In this document: positions 25,067-33,300 of the stretch, piece after piece | How positions within the stretch are numbered: position 1 is the first letter of the stretch | Layout of the letters: every line of letters begins with the position of its first letter | Assembly: GCF_965221945.1 (NCBI RefSeq) | Contig: NZ_OZ244925.1 | Span: forward strand, 62,001 to 126,000 | Length of the DNA: 64,000 bases | Direction of reading: 5' to 3' | From: Poriferisodalis sp965221945 | Lineage (GTDB): Bacteria; Actinomycetota; Acidimicrobiia; Acidimicrobiales; Poriferisodalaceae | Translations under genes and position numbers: made by a program | Notes under the pieces: model-generated | What the model was told of the DNA's origin: nothing | Seen by the model: only the letters and a program-made list of their open reading frames with translations | Databases searched by the model: none

Positions 25067-26245
25067 TCAGCCGATGTGAGGCAGCTTGGCGGCGAAGGAC
25101 TCGAGGCTGGCCAGGTCGTGTCCGGATACGAGGGTGTCGATGAACGGGCCCGCGACCAACATGGCGAGCGTGCTCGGTGGGACATCGATGTCGTCGCCGA
25201 CGAGCGGGTTCATCCAGATGATCCGGTGGCAGAGCCGACTGAGGCGTTCCATTGCGTCGGCGAGCACGGCGGGGTCTCCGCGGTCAAGCCCGTCGGAGCA
25301 GACAACGACGGTGGCGCCCCGGCTGAGGCCTTTGCGACCCCACTTGCGGACGAAGGTGTCCAGCGACTTGCCGATCTGCGTGCCGCCGTCCCAGTCGAGC
25401 ACACGGCCCGCAGCGAGCTTCATCGCGTCGTCCGGGTTGCGTCGGTCCAGCGCCGGCGTGATGCGCGTCAGCCGGGTGCCGAAACAAAAGACCTCGACTT
25501 TCTGGGCTGCCCGGCGCATCGAGTACGCGAACTGCAACAGGTTGCGCGAGTAGTCGGCCATGGAACCCGAGACGTCACAGATGAGCACGAGTGGCCGGGG
25601 TCGCAGTGATCGAGACAGGTGGCGCAGATCGGGTGCGGTGTGGCTGATTCGCATGGCTTCGCGGGCCATGCGCCGGATGTCGAGCCGCGAGCCCGACGGG
25701 TCCGGCTGCCGCCGTCGTGTACGGCGTCGAGGCGGCTCCAGCCCGATCCGTGTCATAATCCGCCGCAGCATTGCCAATTCGTCGGGCGTGCACTCGGCGA
25801 ATCGTTTGTCACGCTGGATCTCGACCCCCGATGCCTGCAGTCCGAGCACCATCGGTCGGTCATCGCCGGCCTGCTCGCCAGGTTCGCTGTCAGGAACCTG
25901 CAGCGTGCCGCTCAGTCCTTGTGTCACCGGTTCGTGCGGTTCGGGTTCGGGGGAGCGGGGCGACCGCAGGCCCATGAAATAGCGGCGGAATACCTCGTCA
26001 AAGACCGGCAGGTGCTCGCGGCGATGCACGAGGGTCGCTCGGCCGCTCCAATAGACGTCGGTGAGGTCGCTGGGTGTGAGCTCGGCGACCCCTGAGCAGA
26101 ACATGACGACGTCATCGGAGCCGACCGGCAGGCCCTCGTCTCTCAGCGCGTGGCCGAATCCGACGAGCCGCGCCACGATCTCCAGCGACGGTGAGCCAGC
26201 CTCGTGTGCGGCCCCAGGACCCGTCTCAGGCATCGGCCACGACAT
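25067..26245 (-). CDS. coxE: CoxE, VWA-domain maturation protein
   Basis: The 392-residue protein ends in a von Willebrand A domain with the metal-ion site CDVSGSM (DxSxS) near residue 230, and GGTQIG and CSDGLDRGD later. The N-terminal half (LVGFGHALRDEGLPVGSDDV) is typical of CoxE proteins. CoxE works with the AAA+ protein CoxD in post-translational assembly of the Mo-Cu centre of CO dehydrogenase. The start ATG 26245 lies inside a tandem repeat that also contains the coxD stop. The gene is in the minus-strand block converging on the structural genes. Confidence 0.92.
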   Translation of the reverse strand: MSWPMPETGPGAAHEAGSPSLEIVARLVGFGHALRDEGLPVGSDDVVMFCSGVAELTPSDLTDVYWSGRATLVHRREHLPVFDEVFRRYFMGLRSPRSPEPEPHEPVTQGLSGTLQVPDSEPGEQAGDDRPMVLGLQASGVEIQRDKRFAECTPDELAMLRRIMTRIGLEPPRRRTRRRQPDPSGSRLDIRRMAREAMRISHTAPDLRHLSRSLRPRPLVLICDVSGSMADYSRNLLQFAYSMRRAAQKVEVFCFGTRLTRITPALDRRNPDDAMKLAAGRVLDWDGGTQIGKSLDTFVRKWGRKGLSRGATVVVCSDGLDRGDPAVLADAMERLSRLCHRIIWMNPLVGDDIDVPPSTLAMLVAGPFIDTLVSGHDLASLESFAAKLPHIG

Positions 26246-26292
26246 CGATGTCAGGCATCGGCAACGACACCGATGTCAAGCATCGGCAACGA
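26226..26292. repeat. 25-bp tandem repeat at the coxD/coxE junction
   Basis: Two near-identical 25-bp units (26226-26250 and 26251-26275) and a third partial unit (26276-26292) occur in a row. The third unit is the coxD 3' end with its TGA at 26276-26278. The two extra copies carry duplicates of that stop region and supply the coxE start codon at 26245. The duplication thus created the present spacing and start of coxE. Confidence 0.8.
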
Positions 26293-27169
26293 TTCTGTCG
26301 AACTCGGCTTCGACAAGTTCGAGGTCGTCGCGATCCTTGATGACCGCGCCGAGCGTGTCGGCTGCCGACGCAGCGTCGAGCTCGGAGGTGCCCAGCACGC
26401 CGAGCGCGTCCACCCAGTCCAGTGTCTCCGCGACGCCGGGAAGCTTGACCAAGTCCATGTCCCGCAGTCGCTGGACCGCCGCGACAACTTTGCGCACGAG
26501 CGCCTCGACCGCATCAGGCGCACGCAAACCCACGATCTCGATTTCTTCTTCGAAGGTGGGATAGCCGATCCAGTGATACAGGCACCTTCGCTTCAGGGCG
26601 TCGTGCAATTCCCGTGTGCGATTCGATGTCAGCACCACGGCCGGTCGGTCGTCGGCGGCGATCGTGCCGACCTCGGGAATCGTGATCTGGAAGTCTGACA
26701 GCAGCTCCAAGAGGAACGCCTCGAATTCGTCATCTGCACGGTCGATTTCGTCGATCAAGAGCACGGCTTTGCTTCCGGCCCGGACCGCCGCGAGGAGCGG
26801 GCGTTCGATCAGGAACTCAGGGCTGTAGAGGCCGCTGACCGTCGAGGCATCTGAGAGCTCGCTCTCCGACAGCGCCCGGACGTGGAGCATCTGCCGTGCG
26901 TAGTCCCATTCGTACAGGGCCTGGTGGGTGTCGATGCCCTCGTAGCACTGGAGCCGGATGAGCTGCCGCCCGCCGATGTGGGCGAGGCACTTGGCCATTT
27001 CGGTCTTGCCGACGCCGACCTCGCCCTCAAGCAGGATGGGTCGACCGAGCCGCAGCCCGATCAGGGTTGCCGTGGCCAGGCCGCGGCTGGCCAAGTAGCC
27101 AGACGAACGAAGCTGTGCCTGCAGGTCGGCAACAGTCGCCGGCGCGTCGTCGCGGGGTTGGTCGCTCAC
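26276..27169 (-). CDS. coxD: CoxD, MoxR-family AAA+ ATPase
   Basis: The 297-residue protein is a MoxR-type AAA+ ATPase with Walker A GEVGVGKTEMAK near residue 47 and Walker B LLIDEIDRADDEFEAFLLELLSD near 115. A sensor-1 segment LTSNRTRELHDALKRRC follows. In the CO dehydrogenase system it acts as the partner of the VWA protein CoxE in maturing the active site. It precedes coxE in the same transcript. Confidence 0.93.
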   Translation of the reverse strand: MSDQPRDDAPATVADLQAQLRSSGYLASRGLATATLIGLRLGRPILLEGEVGVGKTEMAKCLAHIGGRQLIRLQCYEGIDTHQALYEWDYARQMLHVRALSESELSDASTVSGLYSPEFLIERPLLAAVRAGSKAVLLIDEIDRADDEFEAFLLELLSDFQITIPEVGTIAADDRPAVVLTSNRTRELHDALKRRCLYHWIGYPTFEEEIEIVGLRAPDAVEALVRKVVAAVQRLRDMDLVKLPGVAETLDWVDALGVLGTSELDAASAADTLGAVIKDRDDLELVEAEFDRIVADA

Positions 27170-27195
27170 CGTGTGCAGCCGGGAATTCGCCGGCC

Positions 27196-27477
27196 TCAGT
27201 CTCCTGATTTCGGACCGAGGACCAGATCGCGCACTGAGGTGCCGTCGGGGGATGACTTGCCCTCGCGCTCAAGCAGCTTCCGCCATGACGTGGCGAGGTC
27301 CTCGTCGTCTTCAGCGATGCCGTCGAATGTGAAGTCACGCGCGTTGCGGCACACCTTGGTGGGACTGCAGTCAGCATCCAGACCGACGTCGTCGGTGCCC
27401 TGCCACATGTCTTCGGGGACAGGCAGCGGCTCGGCGTTCGGGTCTGTATTCGTCAGGATCGGATCCGTCGACGTCAC
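27196..27477 (-). CDS. Small acidic protein between XdhC-family gene and coxD
   Basis: A ~93-residue acidic protein using GTG 27477. It contains PLPVPEDMWQGTDDVGLDADC, a pair of cysteines (DADCSPTKVC), and SWRKLLEREGKSSPDGTSV. The frame is open further upstream (to 27570), but that part overlaps a dispersed repeat and is unlikely to be coding. No recognised family. Position in the cox maturation block suggests a related role; that is only context. Confidence 0.5.
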   Translation of the reverse strand: MTSTDPILTNTDPNAEPLPVPEDMWQGTDDVGLDADCSPTKVCRNARDFTFDGIAEDDEDLATSWRKLLEREGKSSPDGTSVRDLVLGPKSGD

Positions 27478-27528
27478 TGGGTCGATGGTAGCCGCGGGCG
27501 GCAGAACTCGATCTTCGAGCACTCGAGA

Positions 27529-27584
27529 GGCGAAGCCGTGGCCCGAGCGGCCCGTGTGCGCAGCGAACAAGGGCGGGAAACAAG
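27529..27584 (-). repeat. 56-bp dispersed repeat, copy 1
   Basis: Read on the minus strand, this intergenic stretch matches 61451-61506 at 53 of 56 positions. It lies between the XdhC-family gene and the small acidic gene. It is GC-rich and contains the self-similar CGGGCCGCTCGGGCC. No gene function is evident. Confidence 0.8.
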
Positions 27585-27623
27585 ACGTTCGTCAGCCGAA
27601 GGTGCGTCTCTGGGCGCTGCTTC

Positions 27624-28496
27624 TCAGGACGGCGGCTGGTCACGTGCGGCGATCATCTCGGCGAGCACCGAGACAGCGACTTCGCTCGGTGTTCGAGCGC
27701 CGATGTCAATGCCGGCCGGCGCGAAAATCCGGTCGGTGTCGGTGACACCCCGGTAGGCGAGCCAGTCGAGCCTCACCGCTTGGATCGGCTGCGGACCCAC
27801 CGAGCCGATGTAGCCGGCCCGCGAGTTCACCGCCGCCAACAGCACGCGGCCGGTTGCCTCGATGTCATGGCCGATCACGACGATGCCGTCGAGCGGGGAC
27901 AGGGCGCCGGCCAGGCCGATCGCGGCTTCGGGCCCGGTGCACTGCTGGACGTTGCAGCCAACGAAGTCGCCGGCCTCCGCCACCGCGTTGGCCATGGGAC
28001 CCGATCCCATCACCACCAGGGTCGGCCGCGGGCTCCACGTCGTTACCACCGAGTCGGGCTTGAACACGACGGAGCGGTCTGCGGTGCCGTCGACCGAGAT
28101 CGTGGTGGCGGTGACCATGTCGCCGTCGAGTTCGGCCACGAGGGTGACACGCTGGCGTTCGAGCAGCTGATCCCACAGCTCTTCGGGGAGCGTGTCAGCC
28201 GGCGCCACCAGGATGCGGACGACCGCGCCTGCCTCGACGCCGACTGCGGTGCTCTCGATGGCGTCCAGCTCGATCTCGACGACTCGCCCGCTCGTCGGCT
28301 TCGCTGAGGCCAACTCGATGAGGCGACTGTCGAGGGCCCCGCCTAGGAGCGTGCCGAGCTTGCCGCCGCCGGGGGTGATACCGACGGCATCCGCGGGGTC
28401 GAATCGCGGCGTGAGGGAAGTATCCAGGTTCCAGGCCACGTCAACCCGGGTGCCCCCGCGCAGGCAGGCCGTGACGCTCACCGCAATGCCGTACAC
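27624..28496 (-). CDS. XdhC/CoxI-family molybdenum enzyme maturation protein
   Basis: The 290-residue protein starts at GTG 28496 with YGIAVSVTACLRGGTRVDVAW. It continues with a central insertion-domain-like part (GVEAGAVVRILVAPADTL, the usual XdhC middle) and a Rossmann-like end (RPTLVVMGSGPMANAVAEAGDFVGCNV, PSEVAVSVLAEMIAARD). Proteins of this family sulfurate or deliver the molybdenum cofactor to xanthine-oxidase-family enzymes. It is a second XdhC-like protein in the cox locus, alongside the YHS fusion, and is the first gene of the minus-strand block. Confidence 0.85.
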   Translation of the reverse strand: MYGIAVSVTACLRGGTRVDVAWNLDTSLTPRFDPADAVGITPGGGKLGTLLGGALDSRLIELASAKPTSGRVVEIELDAIESTAVGVEAGAVVRILVAPADTLPEELWDQLLERQRVTLVAELDGDMVTATTISVDGTADRSVVFKPDSVVTTWSPRPTLVVMGSGPMANAVAEAGDFVGCNVQQCTGPEAAIGLAGALSPLDGIVVIGHDIEATGRVLLAAVNSRAGYIGSVGPQPIQAVRLDWLAYRGVTDTDRIFAPAGIDIGARTPSEVAVSVLAEMIAARDQPPS

Positions 28497-28579
28497 GGCG
28501 CAAACGTACCTGGCGCAGCGGGCGGCCAAGCCGAAGGCGGATCGTCACACGGCGCCAACCATCGCTGCGTCCGCATTAC

Positions 28580-28618
28580 TGAATCACACCGGGTCTTGTA
28601 GAGACTCGGAGTGATTCA
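28580..28618. terminator. 39-nt stem-loop between the surface-protein operon and the XdhC-family gene
   Basis: TGAATCAC at the left pairs perfectly with GTGATTCA at the right. Inside, after one mismatch, CCG/CGG, a G-T wobble and GTCT/AGAC complete a 16-step stem around a TGTAG loop. It lies downstream of the minus-strand surface-protein gene (stop at 28762). There is no T-tract on either side, so it may be a terminator of the actinobacterial I-shaped kind or a protein-binding palindrome. Confidence 0.5.
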
Positions 28619-28761
28619 GCACCGACACAATCCCCCAAATCAGGGATCCCTGTCACCGGCCAGTCCCGTCCCGGCGAACACGAGCAACGCCAGAAAATGC
28701 AGGTCAGCCACGCCCGCTCAACCGCCACTTGGGAGGAGGCAGTGCGAGATCTGTGGGTGGT

Positions 28762-30381
28762 CTATTGGTCTGGACCGCTGACCGTGAACTCCATACGGTT
28801 GGACAGTTTCCTGTCGTCGTCGGTGCAGATGGCGCCTGTGTCGTCGCAGGCGTTGGGGATCGGCAGTACCACGGTGACGTCGTCGGTGGAGTCGGGTTTG
28901 ACGGTGATGCGCCAGGAGATGTTGCTGGGCCTGTCGGTCCTTTGGGCTTTCTTGACCGATCCGCCTGTCACGTTGAAGGCGTGGTCCCGCAGGGTCTTGT
29001 AGCTCAGGGCGAGATTCTCGCTGAAGTCGAGGTCGAAGGTGAACTCCGACGTGCCGTTGTGGGTCGTCGGGGCAGCGGCCGTCACGCTGACGGTGAACGG
29101 AACCGGTGCCGAGTCGGTCTCGGTCTCGGTCTCAGACTCGTCCTCAGGGTCGTCCTCAGATTCGGTCTCGGTGTCGGTGTCGGTGGTCTGCTCCGAGATT
29201 GTTCCGGTCACTTTGATTTTGAAGCTGGCGGTCTCGTCGTAGGCGGTCCAGGTGCGGGTGTCAGTGTTGACGGTGAGGTAGTAGGCGTTGTCGGCTATCG
29301 ACCAGCCTTGCGCACTGCCGGGGTCTTGTTCGGTGGCAGCGGAATCTTCGGTGGGATAGGTCTGGGGGATGAGCGCAAATGCTTCGGTTCCGCTCGGGTC
29401 GGTCCACTCGATGACGACGAAGTAGGTGGTCTCGGTTGCCAGTTGCGGGCAGGCGCTTTCACCTGTGGGCGTGTCGAAGGCGATCACGCCCGGTGTCGTG
29501 AAGGTCGACGGATCGGTCAAGGTGCACAGTGCGTCGCCCGGCTCGCCGTCGCTGGCGACGCTGTTGACGGTCACCCCGAGGTGGTCCCCCACGCTCGACG
29601 CATCAGGAAAGCTCGAAACCTGGATGCCGACCGCACCGAGTGCGTAACCGCCGGTGTTGGTGCCCGTGGTGAATGCCTGGGCAAACCCTGACCGAGCAGC
29701 GCCAAGGGTGCGCTGTATCCCGCCGCTGCCGCTCACGCCGACGCCCAGGTTGGCGACCAGCACCTGCGGCGTGTGTTCGTCGTCGCCTAGGTCGTCCTGG
29801 GTCGGGGTGCTGGTCAGCGCCTCGTTGATGGTGTGGACATCTGGGACCGGCGTGTCGGCTGGCACAGCGTCGATGTCGGCCGTGCGAACAATGCGCACAC
29901 GAATGACTTGGCCGTCTTGCCAGTCGACGTCCACGTCGTACCACTTGAAGCTGCTCGCACCAGAACTGTCGTGTGGGAACTCCAAGGACAGATCGCCGAC
30001 TTGGAGGGTGTAGTCCGCAGCATCGGCAACGTCGGCTTCGAATGCCAGGCGAAGATCACGGCCCGGAATGTAGGACCACAGCGATCTGATCTGCAGGTCC
30101 CCGCTCCCGCCCACATCGGAGAACAGATCCGCGCTCGCCGCGCCGATCGAGACGCTGCTGTACTCGCTCACCGTCATGTCCGCCGACCACAGCGGCTCTG
30201 GGGGCTCGTCCGCGTCCGCCGGCGCCGACCACAACGCCATGACCGCCAGCACCGTCACCAGCATCATCGCCGCCAAGGCCACCCTGATGCCGCGTGGGCT
30301 CAAGCCCCGACCAGCCAGACCGAACAGAACTCCCCTCCCAAGGGCCGAGCCGCCCGAACTGATGCGTTGGTTCGACATCAT
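28762..30381 (-). CDS. Exported multi-module surface protein (539 residues)
   Basis: The N-terminus has a signal-like segment (RVALAAMMLVTVLAVMALWSAPADA). Then comes a repeated-module type seen in many bacterial surface proteins: LWSADMTVSEY...GDLQIRSLWSY. A beta-sandwich module (about 190-395, LVANLGVGV...QAFTTGTNTGGYALG...GWSIADNAYY) shares its plan with the 1551-residue neighbour. An acidic Thr/Glu/Asp linker of about 25 residues follows, and a C-terminal Ig-like module with SYKTLRDHAFNVTGG, ending in TVSGP. No LPxTG or membrane anchor is seen, so it is probably secreted or held non-covalently. It follows the giant protein gene by 17 bases, on the same strand. Functional role (adhesion, envelope structure) is inferred. 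Confidence 0.7.
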   Translation of the reverse strand: MMSNQRISSGGSALGRGVLFGLAGRGLSPRGIRVALAAMMLVTVLAVMALWSAPADADEPPEPLWSADMTVSEYSSVSIGAASADLFSDVGGSGDLQIRSLWSYIPGRDLRLAFEADVADAADYTLQVGDLSLEFPHDSSGASSFKWYDVDVDWQDGQVIRVRIVRTADIDAVPADTPVPDVHTINEALTSTPTQDDLGDDEHTPQVLVANLGVGVSGSGGIQRTLGAARSGFAQAFTTGTNTGGYALGAVGIQVSSFPDASSVGDHLGVTVNSVASDGEPGDALCTLTDPSTFTTPGVIAFDTPTGESACPQLATETTYFVVIEWTDPSGTEAFALIPQTYPTEDSAATEQDPGSAQGWSIADNAYYLTVNTDTRTWTAYDETASFKIKVTGTISEQTTDTDTETESEDDPEDESETETETDSAPVPFTVSVTAAAPTTHNGTSEFTFDLDFSENLALSYKTLRDHAFNVTGGSVKKAQRTDRPSNISWRITVKPDSTDDVTVVLPIPNACDDTGAICTDDDRKLSNRMEFTVSGPDQ

Positions 30382-30398
30382 CTCCCGTCAACCCCCAG

Positions 30399-33300
30399 CT
30401 ACCGCACGACCGTGAAGACCGGCGAGATCCTATAGAGCGGCCGGTACTCGTCGATGTTCCCGGTCAAACGCCCCTCATCGACATCGACCGCTCCGACAGG
30501 AGCGAGGTTGAAATCCGTCTTTCGCTCTCGATCGCTGTCCGGATCTCGATTTAGCTTGCTGTCGCTATTTCTCGGCGAGCCAGCGGCCACCATCCCCATG
30601 CTGTTCGGATCACCCATGGGGAATATCGGATCCTTGACCCCAGAGGCGTTGCACCCGGTCCAGACCATGGCATTCACCTCGAGATAGGCGGAGTTCCCCG
30701 TGACGTACGCGCCGTATTCGGTGTTGTCCCAAGCGCCGCCGTAGAACCTGTCGTACGAACCAGCGATCAGCGTCGGGCGGTCCTCCCAGCCGCCGTCCAG
30801 CCAGTGGATCGGCACCCCGATCGCGGTGGTCGGCATCTCGGTGTTCGATCGCGCGCCGACCGAAGCAGTGCACACCACCGCCCTGAACTCATCGGCGACC
30901 CTCCGGATGACCGGATCGGTGTACCGCACGGCGACTTCTTCGCCCCGGACATGGGTCCCCGCCGCTTCCTGCTGGACGAAAGCGTTGTAGTCATCGATGT
31001 TGCCCGAGGCGGGCAGCGTCGCGCTCTGGGTGACGAACACCAGCCTGAACTGGTACCCCTCCTCGGCGTCGTCGGGGATGTGGAGCCAGCTCGTGGTCAC
31101 CGGATGACCGCCCTCCACGAACGGCGGGCGAGGGGTCTCGGTGTTGGCTTCGCCGTACACCGCGATCTCCAGCGAATTGCCGCCGGAGTTCTTAGACAGG
31201 CTGGTCAGGTCGGCACCGAGATAGTACGCGTCCGCGATGCTGAAGCCCGTGAGCGCGCCCGAATCCTCGCTGTCGCTCGAGGTCCGCTGCAAGCGGTGCC
31301 AGGTGCCGCCGTTCCAGCGCCACACCAGCACATAAGAAGTCTCCGGCTTCAGTTGCGTACCCGGCGGCGCCTCGAAGAACCTGTCGCCCGCCCCAATATC
31401 GCCGGGGCTGACGAGGTCGAACAGCTTGCCGCCCGGCTTGCCGCCCGAATCGGCGTGCACCGACACCGACACCGACATCGGACCGTCAGGGAACTGGCTG
31501 TCGGAGCCCTCGATGTAGATCCCGATGCCCTGCAACCGATACCCGAACGAAACCGAACCGGTCGTGAAACCCTGCGACAACACCTTATTGGTGGCGCCGC
31601 CGACGGAAACGTAGCCCCTGTCGGTCTGGCCCAGGTTCTGCACCATCGCGTCGAGCGGCTCGCCGAAGATGGCCATCAGCGGTGTGTCGAGGGCAAAATC
31701 CCCGGTAGGGCTGCCGATGGTCACCCCGGTCGCCTTCGGCGAGTCCTCCGCAGTGGACGCGGTGCCAAAATAGCGGGACAGCACGACGCCTCCCACCCGG
31801 TACCCCGTCACAGGGTCCGTAGTTAGCTGGTGGAAGTTGTATTTCTCGCAGGTCTCTACCATCGTCATTTCGTCAGTGGTGCACCCTCCTGCCACGGTCG
31901 CGCCTTGGGGGGCCGTCCATTCGTTGATGCCGCTTATCTGACGTGTGCTGACCATGCGGAACAGCTCGTCGGTTCCGTCGCGCAGATCCCACGGGGCGGT
32001 AAAGAGCCCCCCTAGTTCGCTGTTGTCCCCGCTGAAGGACGCACCGCGGATGAGGTAGCGATCCGCTGCCCCCACAGTGATCCCGAAACCGAGCATGTCG
32101 CCGGTCGAGACGATTTCCTGCTCGCCCGAGGCTTGCGCGTAGGTCGAGACCAGGATGCCGCTGGCACGCTTCGAGCCCTTCACGGCCAGGCGCAGCACGT
32201 TGGTGTCCCCGCCCGCGCTGTTGCTCAGCGTCGCTCCCGTCTCGCCGTCATCGTCCTCATCGTCAGACGTCGTCTCTTTGATCGACAGCGACGACCCGAA
32301 ACCCGACAGCACGATGAAGTAATCGACGTTCTGGTACGCGAACGCGCCCGGCAGGGCCCTGAACCTGTTCAGGCCGACGGCGAACGAGGACGGGTTCTCA
32401 AAATCGAACAGCTTGGTCTGCGCACCTGCGGCGCCCGACCCAGGAGCGTGGCCCATCCATAGCGACACGGTCAGACTGGACGGCACCGCGGCCAGATCGA
32501 TCGACACGTCCGAGATCTCGTAGCCGTGGCCGTGACTGCCCAGCTCGAACCCCATCGCGTACCGCCCGGTGATCGTCGCCGTCGCCGTGGCCGACGCCGG
32601 CTGGGCGGTGTTGGCGACCAGCGTCGACGCCGACGGCGGCCGCGCCGGCCTGGGAACCGGGCCGAACAGCCCGCTGGTCACCGTCTCGGCGTGGCCGGAG
32701 TCGTCGGTGAACGACACCTCCACCTTGAGCAGCTTGCCGATATCAGCCTCGACACGCCGGTAGCGGCCCGACTCGATGCGTATGCCCGCATTGCGCAAAC
32801 TAAGTACGATCTGCCGGTAGTCGGCCGAGTCGGCGCCCACCACGGTCTCAGTGTCGCCGTCGACCCGGATCCACCGGTAGGAGAAGTCATGCAGGATGCC
32901 CGTCCCCTCCGGGTCGCCCACATTGAGGATCCCGTCGGGGTCGCCAATACGCGAAGTGTCCACAGCCAACACGCCGGGGTCCTCCGCGGAAGCCAGCACG
33001 ATCGGCCGGCCGGTGGCATTGGGGCGGCCTCTGCTGTACACCGCGAGCTCCATCACGTCGCCGTTTGAGTTCGCGGCCATGCTGCCCAGGTCGACACCCT
33101 GATAGAACGCGTCCGCGATGGCGAAACCTGCTCGCGCGCCCGTGTCCTCGCTGTCGCAGGCGGTCTTCACCAGCCGGTGCACGGTGCCGCTGTTGTATCG
33201 CCACACCAGCACATAGGACGTGCTCGCGTCCAGCGTCGTTCCCGGCGGCGCCTCGAAAAAGCTGTGGCCCGCCCCGAACTCGCCGGGACTGAGGAGGTCG

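Noticed and set aside
30804..31826. Open frames on the plus strand across the giant surface gene
   Set aside because: They repeat with the internal duplication and read as Arg/Ala-rich shadows; the minus-strand frame has the signal and domain signatures.
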